From Gigaspora rosea (Eukaryota; Glomeromycota; Glomeromycetes; Diversisporales; Gigasporaceae), in contig QKWP01001883.1 of the NCBI GenBank assembly GCA_003550325.1, positions 38,403-102,402 on the forward strand: a DNA stretch of 64,000 nt, written 5' to 3'. Below the pieces are notes generated by a model. The model had not been told where the DNA came from, did no database searches, and saw nothing but the letters and a program-made list of their open reading frames with translations. The position numbers were made by a program, and so were the translations under genes. This document shows, piece by piece, positions 1 through 13,300 of the stretch (position 1 is the stretch's first letter; each line of letters begins with the position of its first letter).

Positions 1-2568
1 TTCAAATTGTTAAATTTTTTGAAAAATTAAAAATTATACTAATAAAAAGTTGTTCAAATACCACCAAATTTTTATTATAAGTGTATTTTGATGTGTTGAA
101 CAACTTTAATTAATAGCACTTTTGAGATTTACTTAATAAAATTTGGACTTTTGTATGTAGCAACTGCTAATGATTTCTTAAAAATTTTTAAATAAATGAT
201 GAGGGTAACTTCTTTTGGAGATAGTTTATTTTTTGGAAACATATAGTAAACTTCTTTTAGCTTCTAATTAAAAGTTTTTTAATTTTAATAGTAGTTAAAT
301 TATAAAATTAGTTTGATAGATTTCAAATACTTGGAATTAAAAAAGAAAATAAACAAATTTACAATTATATAAAGAATTATTATTTATAAATTTTTGTATC
401 TTTTAAACCATAATGTGAGCAAATTTGTTTGCTTAAAGTTTTTTTTAATCTATTATTGTAAATTTTTTTAAAATTTTATTAAACTATAACTCTATATTCC
501 CAAAACTAAAATAAAAATATATTGTATGTTATAGTTGCAGTTTTAAGCATTTTCTATTTTTATCTTTTTAAATTAAAAAGCTATAGCTTTGAAATTTTTA
601 TTATCATATAATATTTTACTTAGTAGCCATTCCTATTCATATATGGTATGATCACTCTATCTCAATTCTAATTGGTTAATTTTTTTTAATTTCAAAATGT
701 TTATTTTGAAACTTAGAACCTTTTTATTTAAGATATTAGAGCTATTGATAACCCATATAGGGATTTACTGGTATTTGTTACATAAACAAGAATACAACTA
801 GCTATATATACACTTTTGGTATTTAATTTAAATAGTTCACTCTAAGGTTCTATATTAGCTGCAGGATCAGGGCATCTAGTACAGAGGTCATGCTTTGTTT
901 TTTTTAGCAAAAATATCAAATTTAAAAAGCAAAAAAACAGGGTTTGGCAATTATTATAGTCCAATTTGAATAAACTTTTTTTTAAAATGAAGCTCTTAAT
1001 GAGACAAAAAAAAAGTTCATTCAATTCTAATTACTGAATCAAAAGTTATTTAAGTAAATATAGTTTTGTTATTTTTAGCAAATTAGATCAAAATTGGCCA
1101 AAATTCAGTTATAACCTATAAGAGATGTCCAGGGTTCTCTAGCTACCATACCTGCAATCCAACTACAAGAATTGTTTATTTAAATCCTCTGATCTCTGTT
1201 CCTTCTGCCAATTTATTCTGTATTACTAGTACAACCCTTCAATATATTAGTTAGTCAAAGTTTATACTAGATGCTTATTCATTGTTCTTTGAACCTAGCC
1301 AGGTAATTCTGGTTCTGTTATTCTTGATAGAAAACTTAATAAAGTAGTACCTGTTCTCATTTAGTTATTCAACTACACTTTGGCAAGGGGCGCATTTGCT
1401 AAGGCTTATACTTTGGTTAAGAATTACTTTAAACTATTACTATTTAGTATTCAAAATTTCAGACTCAAACACTGTTCTTATAAGAACAGCATAATAGTTA
1501 TTAGTGTTCTCAACCTATTGCTTATATTCTCATTTATGCTAACTAACAAAAAAAAAAACAAAAAAAAATTAAAATTATATAAAATATATTGAAATATAAC
1601 TTATGTACCTTTTTTCACTCTATATTATAATAACTAATGAACTAATTTTCTAATAAAAGCATAAATAGTATCAGTTAAACATCTAAATATGAAAATGCAT
1701 TAGAGCATATTTTTTCATTCATTCTATAGTAATTATATATAAGTTCAACTAAATAACTTTGATAATAATTATTATAATTAGTCATATTTATTTATTTCTA
1801 TTTGATATAATAATATTATATAGTTACTAATTACTATGAGAACACTATTTTTATTTTATTGTTCTCAAAAAAATTTTAATAGAGAACAGTAAAAAATTTT
1901 ACTGTTTATAAATTTAAAATAGTATTCTCATAAAAACTCCGAGAATACTAATTTTGAACACTGCTATCATATCTACTTTTGCTTTTGTGAAATTCACCAA
2001 TCCTAGTACTCATCCTCTTTTTTAAACTACCAATCTAGTTACCTGAAAGGATTAGTTAGCTAGGCTTTAAATACCTTTTCTTGATTTATTCTTCTATAAT
2101 ATATGCTCTTTTCTCTGATACAACTTTATAATCAGATTGGTATGATCTCTTTGCTATAAAGGCTCTTGCCTATTCATTTTCGGTTTAGTTACTATTAAAA
2201 GCTAGCTACTTTTTACTTGAGTCTTGACAAGCTTATTTTTACCTCATAGTGATTTTAGAAGTTCTGTGCTAGCATTATACTAGCTTTTGAAATTTAGTAT
2301 AATCCAGGTTACAGATTCTATGTTTTGAATATGGCAGAGCTATGCAGTCATACTATAATGCAGATATTGTAATATTAATAGTATAATCATCTTTTGTAGG
2401 ATTCTAACTTGGAACCTTTCTAATTACATAAGCTTAAAAAGATGAACTACATTATGTCGCTACACCCCTCTAATTGGTTAATATACCAACTAATATTTAT
2501 AATATGAGTAAATTTATTCATTGCCTCATGCGATGTGCCTTATATATTGCTCTGCCAATCAAATTTCA
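1..2568. other. AT-rich intergenic DNA, no gene seen
   Basis: No reading frame here has recognisable protein features. The longest frames are 60-70 codons and rich in Phe, Leu, Lys and Asn, as expected by chance in AT-rich DNA. At about 1460-1970 there are several scattered copies of short motifs such as GTGTTCTC and its complement, which may be a degraded inverted repeat. I see no RNA gene or regulatory site. Confidence 0.6.
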
Positions 2569-2812
2569 AGATCAGGTGTAATGTTACATGATCAAAAAAT
2601 TCGTTCATTTTGTCAAAAATCACCTATAACTTAAAATTGAGTATATGAAACTACTCTTAGGATTTTAACAAAAAAAATTCCTTGCAAAATTTTACTATAA
2701 AATCCTCTTTTGCCCATATACACAATCTATACTTCACTCTAACACTACCCTAACCCTAACCAATAAAAAACGGGTTATTTTAATTGTTTTAATTTTACAT
2801 TACACCTGATTT
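2569..2812. mobile_element. MITE-like element, ATCAGGTGTAAT termini
   Basis: The left end reads ATCAGGTGTAATGTTACAT and the right end reads TTTTACATTACACCTGAT, which are inverted copies. The 244-bp interior has no coding capacity and contains a short telomere-like run (CCCTAACCCTAAC) near 2749-2761. The same left end and similar interior recur near 26976-27170, so this is a repeated family. The size and lack of ORFs suggest a non-autonomous DNA element. The exact boundaries and target duplication are not certain. Confidence 0.55.
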
Positions 2813-2895
2813 TATAATCTGCAGCAGGTGCGACAACATTGCATGTGCGATGTATAAATTATTTTTTATAATATATTATATAAATATATAATATT

Positions 2896-3912
2896 AAATA
2901 ACTTTTGATCTACTAGTCCATTTTAAATGATTTTACTATCAAAATGATCATCTCAATGAGACAATTATAGCAAGTCCAAAATTATTAAAATCCAATCATA
3001 GGGCCATAAGATCATTAAGGTTTTGTGTCATTATTATATATATTAAAATAGTAAATTGACCTGTCTAAAAAATCTTCATCCGGGTTACCCGACGAGTGGA
3101 CTATGTATCACCTAAGTGGAAACAGGTCAGTTCAAAAAAAGGCACCACTCAGGTCACCCAACAGGTGACCCAACGGGTGACCTGTTGGGTCACCTGGGTT
3201 AATTAAAAAAAAATCTCAAGTGGTTAATATGACTAGTGATTTGACCCAAGTGGGTTAACCTATAGTTGGTGCTAAAATTAATTTTACAAATTAATATGGT
3301 TGCGGCATTGCTATATTTTTTGCTTTAATTGCTATGAGCTGTAAATCTGTAATGCCATAATGGCATAAAGTTGTAATTCTATAAAGCCATAATACCGTAA
3401 TGCCATAATGCTGTAATGCAGAAATACATCTGCTATTATACTATTTATTAAAATTCTGTACTGCATTATGGTTTCCTTTAAATAATTTACTATTAAATAT
3501 TTTTCGAATTTGATTCTGTTAACTTTGAGTTAGAGTGCTTTTTTCTACTCCGCCTTTTTGAGAGATAAATGCGATTATTTACAAATTTGCATTAATTTGT
3601 ATCGGGTCACTCGTGGGTTGATCCACAGATTACCCGTGGGTCAACCCATGAGTCACCCACGAGTTGACCCACCTGTTCTCACACAGGCTATTACAACTTG
3701 ACAAAGGTTACCTACCCACTTGTGGGTGACCTAGGTGTCATCTACCTGGGTCAAAACACTATTTAAAATTTTATATATAATAATACAAAACCTTAACAAT
3801 TTTGTAACCCTGTAATTTGATTTTAATGATTTTGGCTTGTTAGAATTATCTCATTGAGACAATTATTTTGGTAGTAAAATTATTCAAAATGTCAAAAGTT
3901 ATTTAATATTAA
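2896..3912. mobile_element. TIR element with ~150-165 bp terminal inverted repeats
   Basis: The segment from about 2896 to 3060 is an imperfect inverted copy of about 3765-3912. Both arms share AATATTAAATAACTTTTGA at the outer end, a block containing TCTCAATGAGA, and AAGGTTTTGT at the inner end. The interior holds two clusters of GGGTCACC/GGTGACCC-type short repeats (3075-3255 and 3600-3765) and a run of GCCATAATG-like repeats near 3350-3425. There is no ORF. It is probably a non-autonomous DNA transposon or foldback element. Confidence 0.6.
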
Positions 3913-4677
3913 TTTGTGATCTATATACCAAATAGTAAAAATCTATAGTAATATCTGTTAAGTATATATAGTTATAATTACAATATCTGTGACTATTACA
4001 ATTAATTACTACAACTACCAAGTACTGAAACTTAGACTATTTTATTTACAATCTAAACCTACTAGAACTTACTATATATTTCACTTAGATACTCAACCTG
4101 GTTTTTTATATATTGCTTGTCTTTTAATAATATCTATAATACTGCTACCGGTATCACCAGGTTTGTATTTTAAGCCATCTTTGAATACTACTATAACCTG
4201 ATTTGTATCTCAAGCTACTACTTTCCTGCTAGTATCTATAGCACTATATAAGCCTTTACAAAGTTCACCAAATTTTAGTGCTTTCTATTTTTTTTTTTAG
4301 TTTCTTTTTCTAGTCATATTCCTTATTTCTAATCACTTTTTTTTTTAAATTGCATTTCTACTTCCAATCTAAAAACCTGAAAGAGTCGATTAGCCAGAAT
4401 TTATATGCCAATGGTCTTCCTTCTCTTGGTACATGCTTTTGAAACACATATCTTTTTCCTCTAGTATTACTTTGACGATCTGATTGATAAGGTCTTGCTA
4501 TGAGCCTTTTTGTTATATATTTGCTTTCAGTCAGTTCATTTCAGTCAGTTCGCTTCTAGTCTATTTCTGTTTAATTTCTGTTCAAGTACTATCAAAAGCT
4601 ATAGGGTAACTTTCTTATAATTGGTCAATTTTATTCAATTGAATTTTATATAGTTTAGAGTACTTTTAACTCTAAAT
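3913..4677. other. intergenic, nothing recognised
   Basis: AT-rich sequence with no conserved ORF. The 70-codon frame at 3989-4201 has no recognisable motif and is not supported as a gene. Confidence 0.5.
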
Positions 4678-4837
4678 TAGAGATTGGAATTGTTTAACCA
4701 TTTAAAAATTGCTCTATAGTTCCAAGCAGAATTATGTTGATCATGGGCCAGAATTATTTTAATACCGGCCAAATTAAATGGTTAAATGGTTAAACAATTA
4801 AACAATTAAGAAAAATTTTAGGCGGTTTCAATCCCTA
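4678..4837. mobile_element. 160-bp hAT-like MITE with 8-bp TSD
   Basis: The element starts TAGAGATTGGAATTG and ends with the inverted form CAATCCCTA. It is flanked by a perfect 8-bp direct repeat CTCTAAAT (4670-4677 and 4838-4845). An 8-bp target duplication with TAGGG-type ends is typical of hAT-superfamily MITEs. The interior includes a GGCCAGAATT/AATTTGGCCGG partial palindrome and no ORF. Confidence 0.75.
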
Positions 4838-5107
4838 CTCTAAATTAGTAAATTTTTTTTAAAAAATGTAATTCTGTTTATAATACTATGGAAAACTCTT
4901 TATAAACAAAGCTTTAAGTATTTTGGGTATCTTTGGGATTTATTCTATTCAGGTATACTTTACTTAGAGATGAATTTAAGTAGAAAAATGATAAAGTATA
5001 ATAAATATATATATTAAAATTTCTAATTAGCTCACAAAAGTGTAACTAGCCTGTTTGAAAAAAGAGTTTAAAATACATTATAACTTTATAATAATATTAA
5101 ATTAAAT

Positions 5108-7392
5108 TAGCTTTATCAGCGAATTATATAAACGTAATCTTACGTAAGATATTACAGCCCGTAATATTACAAAAATCTTACGATCGATGCAGTTTATTAC
5201 ATAATATATTACGTTATATTATGGTAATATTACGGTTATTATTTCGAAATATTTCAAAATATATTGCGAAATAGACTAAAACAATGCAAATTACCCTTCT
5301 CTACAGGGGTCGCATGCTCATGCAGATCAATAAACTAATGCATGCAGGAGGTGATATTTTGATCTTTTCGTATTGTTTCGCAATATTTTTGCAAATTTTT
5401 AAAATTTTTAAAAAATAAATAAACGATATACATATTCATATAATCATGCTTTTTTACAGGTTTTCGCAATATTTCGCATGGTTTCGCAATTTAATACAAA
5501 ATTTTATATTTTTTTATTTATTATTATTACACATTAAATTTTACATTTATTAAATATACATTTTTAATTAATATTACATACTTTATTATATATTACGTAT
5601 TATTTTTATATTATTACAAATATTTTAAACTACTTTCACACTTTGTCGCATCTAATTCTATTACTATATACAAAAAACTACTCTAAACACTTATTTTCGC
5701 TCATCCCACAGTTAGCTATAAAAAAATAAACTATTATATTTCTAATATTCGCTCATATTTGCTTATATTCCTGTATTCGCTACTTCAAAAGTTAGGTCGT
5801 TTTCTTGCAAAGTTTCGAAAGGAATAAGGAATAAATAAAATAAAATTAAAAAAAATAAGTAAAAAAAAACAAAAACAAAAAACAAACACGAAAAAATATC
5901 AAAAAAACAAAAACGAAAAAAATAAACTATTATATTTGCTTATATTTGCTCATATTCAATTATATTTGATTATATTCGTTCATATTCGTAACTTCTTGCA
6001 AAGTGCCAGAGATGTTAGAATTGGTGTTCTTGTAAAGTGCCGNNNNNNNNNNNNNNNNNNNNNNNNNNNNNNNNNNNNNNNNNNNNNNNNNNNNNNNNNN
6101 NNNNNNNNNNNNNNNNNNNNNNNNNNNNNNNNNNNNNNNNNNNNNNNNNNNNNNNNNNNNNNNNNNNNNNNNNNNNNNNNNNNNNNNNNNNNNNNNNNNN
6201 NNNNNNNNNNNNNNNNNNNNNNNNNNNNNNNNNNNNNNNNNNNNNNNNNNNNNNNNNNNNNNNNNNNNNNNNNNNNNNNNNNNNNNNNNNNNNNNNNNNN
6301 NNNNNNNNNNNNNNNNNNNNNNNNNNNNNNNNNNNNNNNNNNNNNNNNNNNNNNNNNNNNNNNNNNNNNNNNNNNNNNNNNNNNNNNNNNNNNNNNNNNN
6401 NNNNNNNNNNNNNNNNNNNNNNNNNNNNNNNNNNNNNNNNNNNNNNNNNNNNNNNNNNNNNNNNNNNNNNNNNNNNNNNNNNNNNNNNNNNNNNNNNNNN
6501 NNNNNNNNNNNNNNNNNNNNNNNNNNNNNNNNNNNNNNNNNNNNNNNNNNNNNNNNNNNNNNNNNNNNNNNNNNNNNNNNNNNNNNNNNNNNNNNNNNNN
6601 NNNNNNNNNNNNNNNNNNNNNNNNNNNNNNNNNNNNNNNNNNNNNNNNNNNNNNNNNNNNNNNNNNNNNNNNNNNNNNNNNNNNNNNNNNNNNNNNNNNN
6701 NNNNNNNNNNNNNNNNNNNNNNNNNNNNNNNNNNNNNNNNNNNNNNAAAAAAAAAAAAAAGAGAGAGGAAAAAAAGGAAAAGAGGGATAAAAGGAAGAGA
6801 GGGTTAAAAGAGAGAGTGGGTAAAAATTGTGCAAAGCGGTCTTTTTATTTTTTTTTAGATAATAGGTTTTTTTTTTTTAAAGTTTTTTGGCTCAATTTGT
6901 GGTATATATATTTATGATTCTTGGTAGCTTGTGGATTAAACGGGCTTAAGAGATTTTGAACTTTTCAAAAATTTTTTTTTTTTTTTTTACCCAGTGATTC
7001 AGGTTGAAATTTTTGTGATGCAGTTAAAACACTATGCAATTGTTAAAGATCTGTTAATTGTTATATATCATTACAATTAAAAAACAAAATAGAAGATACA
7101 AAAGATCTAATCTGATCTTGTAGTACAGAATTTGAACATTGTCGAACTATTTCGAACTATTTCGAAAAATCAGTCTAATGCATGATCCAGGTTACAGATC
7201 TACTGATCCAGCTTGGTTTCCTAGTCCTAAAATATTTTGAAAGGGTTCGAAATATTTCGTAATATATTTCGAAATATTTCAGAATTACTTTTGTAATATT
7301 TCGAAATATTTCGAAATATATTACGTAATATTTTGATTATTTACGGTTCGTAAGACCTTATGTAAAATTACGCTATTATAAATTTGCTGATG
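5108..7392. mobile_element. Probable TIR element containing an assembly gap
   Basis: Near 5114 the sequence TATCAGCGAATTATATAAACG followed by TAATCTTACGTAAG is mirrored near 7340-7390 by CTTATGTAAAATTACG and TTTGCTGATGC. Just inside each end are dense TTTCGAAATA/TATTTCGAAA repeats (5245-5275 and 7140-7320). These features suggest one element of about 2.3 kb. The 704-bp gap at 6043-6746 hides its centre, so coding capacity is unknown. Purine-rich sequence (A-run, then GAGAGGAAAAAAGG) lies right of the gap. Confidence 0.45.
6043..6746. other. Assembly gap (704 N)
   Basis: The run of N is bounded on the right by a poly-A and GA-rich stretch, so a low-complexity tract probably caused the gap. 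Reading frames that cross it are artefacts. Confidence 0.99.
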
Positions 7393-7773
7393 CTTATAAT
7401 GCCAAAGTTTTACTTAGATATGAAGAGATATTAGTAAGTAGTTTTATATTTTAGGATCTAAAATTAATACCCAAATCTGAAATTTTTAGTACTATTTAAG
7501 GATGCAATAAAAAACTTATGTTTAATTTTTTTTAAATAATAAACAGGTTCTATTTTATTTATTCCTGAAAGATAGTTTTATTATGTATTGTGGAATATGT
7601 ATTATGATTCTATATTTGATATTTAATAAAAAATTTTATTATTTATATAGCAATAGATATCTATTACGTATAATTTTTTTGTCTAAATTAAATTGTATTT
7701 AAGTACTAGTCCATGAGTGATCAACAGTAGCATCATAGTAAAATTTGGTAAAAGTTTAATATAAATTTTTATA

Positions 7774-8884
7774 TTAATATGAAATTCATAGCTGTTACAA
7801 AGTAAAGTTAATTTTTACTAAGTTAACCTTCTTTTTACCTCTAATAAAGTTGTAGTGCTAGTTTTTATGAATCTAATAATGGTAAGTTTGTTAAAATTAA
7901 CTTGGTAATTCTTGAATACCGTATTTGCGCATAATAATGCCCCCCTGTGTGTTATTTTTGGTCCCTATGCACTATTTTGAAATGCACATGCACCTTATTT
8001 TGAATCAAAATGTAATTTTTTTGAAATTCTGTACCGGTATTCAAAGTAAGCTGCATGGGTGCTATGATAATACCAAATTAGCAAAATGCTTCAAATGTTA
8101 ATAAAAAGAATATTACCTCTTGTATCGTTAGTAGAGTTGCAGGCGAAACTTGGATCATTGGAATGTGCCGTATTGAAACTCAGTTATAACAAGCAGTAAC
8201 TGGTCAATTAAAAATGCGGCAAATCGAAACCTGCAACTTCACTGATATAGTAACAGCATCATTTGATTTCTATATCCAATTAGAATCAAGAATTTTGGAC
8301 GAACGCAAAACTCGAATGTAAACCATGCTCTACGTACTTCGTATGATCTAGTCGACTAAATCAGCTAAATATAGTAATTTATATATAAATTTTTTAGTCA
8401 ACTAAATCAATTCCTATCCCTACTTCGTACTATGTTCCTGGTAAAAATAATTTTCTGTTTTTGTCACGATTGAGTTGAATTTAGTATTTGAATTTTGAAT
8501 CTTTTATTACATTTTAAAACATTAATTAAATAAAAGGGGGCGCGTTATTTCGGGATGCACATGGGCGCTATTTTGAGCAAATTAGCTAAATTTTTTGAAA
8601 AGTTGAAATCCGAATTAACGCCCCAGCCTGCTATTATGCACAAATACGGTATTTTAAATTTTTCTAGTATTTATATAAAATTTCTTAAATTTACAAAGAA
8701 ATTTTATATAAATACAAGGAAAAAGTTAAAATATTTCAAGAATTACCAAGTTAATTTTAACAAACTTACCATTATTAGATTTATAAAAACTAGCGCTACA
8801 ACTTTTATTAGAGGTAGAAAGAAGGTTAACTTAGTAAAAAATTAACTTTACTTTGTAGCAGCTGTGGATTTCATATTAATAATA
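7774..8884. mobile_element. 1.1-kb inverted-repeat structure with ~145-bp arms
   Basis: Positions about 7774-7916 are an inverted copy of about 8737-8884. Both arms contain AATATGAAAT, ACAAAGTAAAGTTAA, TTACTAAGTTAACCTTCTTT, CTAATAATGGTAAGTTTG and CTTGGTAATTCTTG. The arms enclose the TACCGTATTTGCGC element at 7917-8651 plus about 85 bp on the right side. The 96-codon frame at 8555-8845 is the right arm read through and is not a gene. Confidence 0.7.
7917..8651. mobile_element. TACCGTATTTGCGC-family element (copy 1, long)
   Basis: The left end is TACCGTATTTGCGCATAATA and the right end is TATTATGCACAAATACGGTA, giving terminal inverted repeats of about 20 bp. The same ends occur at 20714-20943 and 40944-41172. 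If the flanking TA is the target site, the element proper is CCGTATTTGC...GCAAATACGG, as expected for a TA-targeting superfamily such as Tc1/mariner. That assignment is inference. The 735-bp interior has no long ORF. Confidence 0.65.
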
Positions 8885-9138
8885 CTTAATCGTTTAGTCT
8901 ATTTCTAATACCTGATACTGAGTTGTAGTGTACGTATGCATTATGTGAATTCAAGGTGCATATACGAAAATCAATAATATATAATAATAAATAAAAAATT
9001 TTGATTGGCCACAGTTGGTGCAAAATAACCAATCATGACGCGATATTCAATTTACGTGAGTTATCCTATAGATAAATTACCGAGTTTGAACCGGCCCAAT
9101 TAACTTATGGGCCTGAAAATTCAGGCCCAGGCCCGACC

Positions 9139-9471
9139 TAGGGATGGCAAAGTCCTTAAGTCCGGGACTTTAGAACCTGGTTTTGGGACCTGGTCTTTAA
9201 AGACTTGGTCCCAATTTTAGGACCTAGGTCCATAGGTCCACAATAGGTCCTAATATAAAATATATTAGAACTTAAAAATATTAATAATAAAATAGTAAAC
9301 AAAGAATTTTAATTGGTTATAAAGTATTAGAACTAAGTCCAAGAACTTAATCCTATTGGTCGAGCATAAGTTCTAGGACTTATTATATGAGGACCTAGTC
9401 CTTAGGTCCGCGTGATAGGACTTACAGGTCCTAGGACCAAGACTGGACCTGAACTGACTTTACCATCCCTA
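9139..9471. mobile_element. 333-bp hAT-like MITE with 8-bp TSD
   Basis: The ends TAGGGATGGCAAAGTC and GACTTTACCATCCCTA form a 16-bp inverted repeat with one mismatch. The perfect 8-bp direct repeat GCCCGACC lies at 9131-9138 and 9472-9479. The interior is a run of GGACCTAGGTCC-like palindromic units. A partial copy in opposite orientation lies at 16819-16878. The insertion lies within a GGCCC-rich repeat (9090-9540), which may be an older MITE. The reading frame at 9412-9681 is an artefact of these repeats. Confidence 0.8.
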
Positions 9472-9551
9472 GCCCGACCTGAACCCAGCTCAACCTGCAA
9501 ATTATCGGGTTTGGCCCGGCCCATTGCACATTGCACACCCTACTCATACAT

Positions 9552-9768
9552 GGGGTCACCAAAATTCCGGTCCGGAATACGTCGGGTGTATCGGACTACT
9601 GGTCGGCTGGATCGGAACCGATCAATTTGTATAAGAACATTAAAATTTTTACTAATGAGATCATATTCATCCATAAGGTAAAAATGCCCAGCTGATAATT
9701 TTGCAAAGAATCTGCTAACCACTAGAGCTAAATGCTGACCTAAATCCGACCCGGAAATTTGGTGACCC
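9552..9768. mobile_element. GGGTCACCAAA-ended inverted-repeat element
   Basis: GGGTCACCAAAATTCCGG at the left is mirrored by CCCGGAAATTTGGTGACCC at the right, about 215 bp apart. Another GGTCACCAAAT half-site lies near 9888. There is no ORF. It is likely a small non-autonomous DNA element with uncertain boundaries. Confidence 0.5.
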
Positions 9769-10333
9769 TCCTGTATAATAGATTTGGTTAATCCATAAAA
9801 CAGCGACATTTTTTTTAGAGAAAAATTTTAAATGACCAATTTATTTAAATAAGGTTTGGATTTTATATAAATACGGGCGATCAGTTTAAGAGGTCACCAA
9901 ATAGTAATGCCTCTTGTGCATTATTGTTTCTTAGTCTTCATTCTTCTTCGGAAAAGCTTGGAAACTATCCCATTTTTACTCCCTAAAAAAAAAATAAATA
10001 AAATAAATGTAAGTCACAAAAAATTGTAATTATGGTCTTTAAACATTATCTATTGTCTCCATATTTTCGAGGGAAGGAGGAAATTTTTTTTTTTTTAAAA
10101 AAAAAAAAACTTCCTTGCTCAGCCCAAATAGAAACCAGTAAACTTGCTCACAAAATCTCCACCCGTTACATAGCGTGTTAACTTTTTTCCGATTTAGCTT
10201 ATTCTGTCTAAACTTTATTCGGACTAATTCAGTTCTATATATATCATCATATGACAATGTACAATGCCTCTTAAATGGAGAAAAAAAACCAGAATACCTA
10301 GGCATTATATTATTAGCAAGCTAGCTACATTGC
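9769..10333. other. 3' flank of the mannosidase gene, no gene seen
   Basis: AT-rich sequence between the small MITE and the mannosidase stop codon. The 88-codon frame on the minus strand at 10039-10305 has no recognisable features. Confidence 0.5.
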
Positions 10334-13300
10334 TCACCTCAGAGTCGCCTTTAATGTGATAAATTGAAATGGTTTGAACTTAATAATAGCACCTTCGGTT
10401 GAATGATAATCAATCTTAATTTGTTTATCTTCTAAAATGTTTGTTTCATAAAGTTTTTCAAACGAAAATGAACTACATATTCAATGAAATACAGTTTTGA
10501 TTACTTTTAGCATACAAACATAAAACTCATATGGTTTTAGATAGATAAAGCATGCACCTTTGTAATTTAGCTGTAGCATGTCCACCAAAAGCCTCATATA
10601 GTCGTAAAACTATTTCATCAGAATCTTCTGCACGCTTAACTGTATCCAAAATAACGTTCGGTGCACCTTCAACGGTGAAATATGATTTTGGACCATGTGA
10701 AAGAGCGATTTCCTTGGATGTGGCTCTGTTTTAAAAGATCACAATAATAAGTGAATAATTGAATATTTTTAAAATAATCAATAAAAACGTCAATATGAAC
10801 AAAATACAATATATAATAACCTCACAATCAATGGCACATTAAATTGGTATGCCTCACGAACGACATTCGATTCCAGAAAGGAACCAGTATGTGGAAGTAG
10901 TGCATATTTGAATTCGTGAACTCCAATGTCACAATATTTATCTGGTGCCTATTAATGATAGCCAATTAGGTGTTAAGTCATTTAAGCAACTTTAAGAAGT
11001 AACACTAACCTTTGGCGACCTCAAGAGAGATAGACGCATAACATTTCCGTGAGTAGCATAACCTGTTCAATGAATAATTAAACAGTTGTTCATTATAAAG
11101 TCTTCCAGTATATTAAAAATAACTTACCATATTTACAATCATTCAATAAAGCAACACCATATCCGTACTCCGATAGATCTGCAAATTTATGACCACAAAC
11201 TTCAAATTTAGCCGTATCCCATGAGGTGTTATAGTGCGTGGGACGTTGAATAAAACCAAATTGTGTCTCATATGTGGCCTAGGAAAACATTAAAATAATA
11301 AGTTTCTATTGAACCAACTGACAATAAATATATTAAATATATAAAAATGGCTTACAAAATCACTGTAAATGTCAAATGGAAATTCCACTTTCTGTAGAAA
11401 AAATGACAATTAAAATATAATGCAAATTAGTCATAATAATGATAAATCAATTCACATTATCAAAAACTTCGCAATTTTAGCATTAATGTAAACTTTTACT
11501 TACCAAGAATTGTCTGTTTTCGTTCCAATCAACTCGTGTTTCAAAATCGAGTCTTGGAGACACAGAAGTTAAAACTATCGTTTGACATAATTTACTAGTC
11601 TCGCTTAGATTAGTCTCCAATGACAAAGCAGAACGAAGTGGTCCTTGTTCAATAATCTATTAATAATGCAAAGTACGATAATGCAAAGTTTAATTATGTT
11701 AAGGTATTATAATTAAGTCATAGATAATTTTACCTTAACAGTTCCTCCAAGGCCAACATCGCGTCCTTTTTGCAGATGATAAATTTCCACTATACATGAA
11801 ACTTTTAGTTAATAAAATGTTTAAATAAGATTATTAACTGCTAACCTGAAAATACACTTACCATCCCATGCTACGATGAAAAAAAAAAACAAACCATTAA
11901 TATTTCAATGAAAACTATTATCGAAAATAAAAGAAACACATACCATCCCAGAATAGTGGCTAAGAGTATAATACCAAATAAGTATGGCGTAATTCAAAAC
12001 AAAGGAAGTCTATATAATAATGATCACTCACAATATCCTCATAAAGCTTGAATAGATTTCCATATTGCCCGGATGGTATAATTTCGCGACTAAAATATCA
12101 AAGCAAATTTTGAACTTTTGATTCAAATTTAAAGAAATAATATGTAATATACAATATTTATAATAACAAATTTTTACTTAAGCTTTCGATCGACTAAACT
12201 GAACAAGTGACCATGTCGATTGAATTTGGCAGTGATAAATTGATTTTCCAAACAATAACAGTCGTCATCCGTTTTACAAGCTGATAATTTTGTAGAAAAT
12301 AATGTTTATTTGCTGTATAAAAACAGTAATTTTCATTATGTGTAATGCTTACCAGTAACTGGAGTCACATCTAAACTATCTCGAATATTAACGTTTCGTG
12401 ATCCCATTCCAACCGTATCTTTGACTAAAATTAGCATATAAATGACAAGTCAAACCTCACATAAATCTGTTTATGCAGTTATATTATATAGCAGAAAATA
12501 ATTGCTTACCAAGTACATATCCGGACTTTTTATCCTCTGCATATTGGGCCAAGGTATCCAAACCATTGCACACGGGAACTTTAACAATTTCAGTTCTATG
12601 CCAACCAAGTGTATTAAAGACGACAAATCCTAGAAGTAGCAATAATTGTAAACTTTGAATTGTGGTCACCTTATCATTTTTATACTACAAACCTTTGTTT
12701 GGGCTAGAAGCAGTGACCGAAATTTTAAGAAGAGTATCAAGAGCATCTTCCAAAAGTTTTGTCCCTTCATAATTAAATATAATATAAAATATTTTATATT
12801 TAATTGAGAAATGGCCTTAACACAAATCACTGATTACTAAATAAATATACCTATATTTTCAACTTCTTGATAAAACTGAAGTTGAGTTGTAATAAATATC
12901 ATTAAATTAATAGATAATAACTTTCTATAACAGTTTTTTCTTTACCTTATTCGCATCATCGTATACTATTCCAATAGAAGAGCCTGGCAATACATCATGG
13001 AATTGATTCCTAAAGAATAATAAAAATTAAATTAATCAAATGAAATATTTAAAACTTTATAATTAAATGAGAGATAATTACAGTAACACATATTTCCACA
13101 TTTTATCCAATTGGTCTTTAGGATAACTATTAAAAACAAAATTTAGTCAAATGCCAATATATCTTTTAAGAAAATATACGTGCCCATTAAGTTACATACA
13201 CACGATTATGTTTATCGATAAGAGAAAAACTATGTAGCATTTCAACATCACGTAAAAGCAACTCTGATTTACGATTATATCGCTTTATTTTTCCATGAGA

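Noticed and set aside
2742..2762. Telomere or subtelomere end
   Set aside because: Only two or three CCCTAA units, internal to a MITE with sequence continuing on both sides.
5936..6834. Long ORFs across the first gap
   Set aside because: They exist only because N codons contain no stops.
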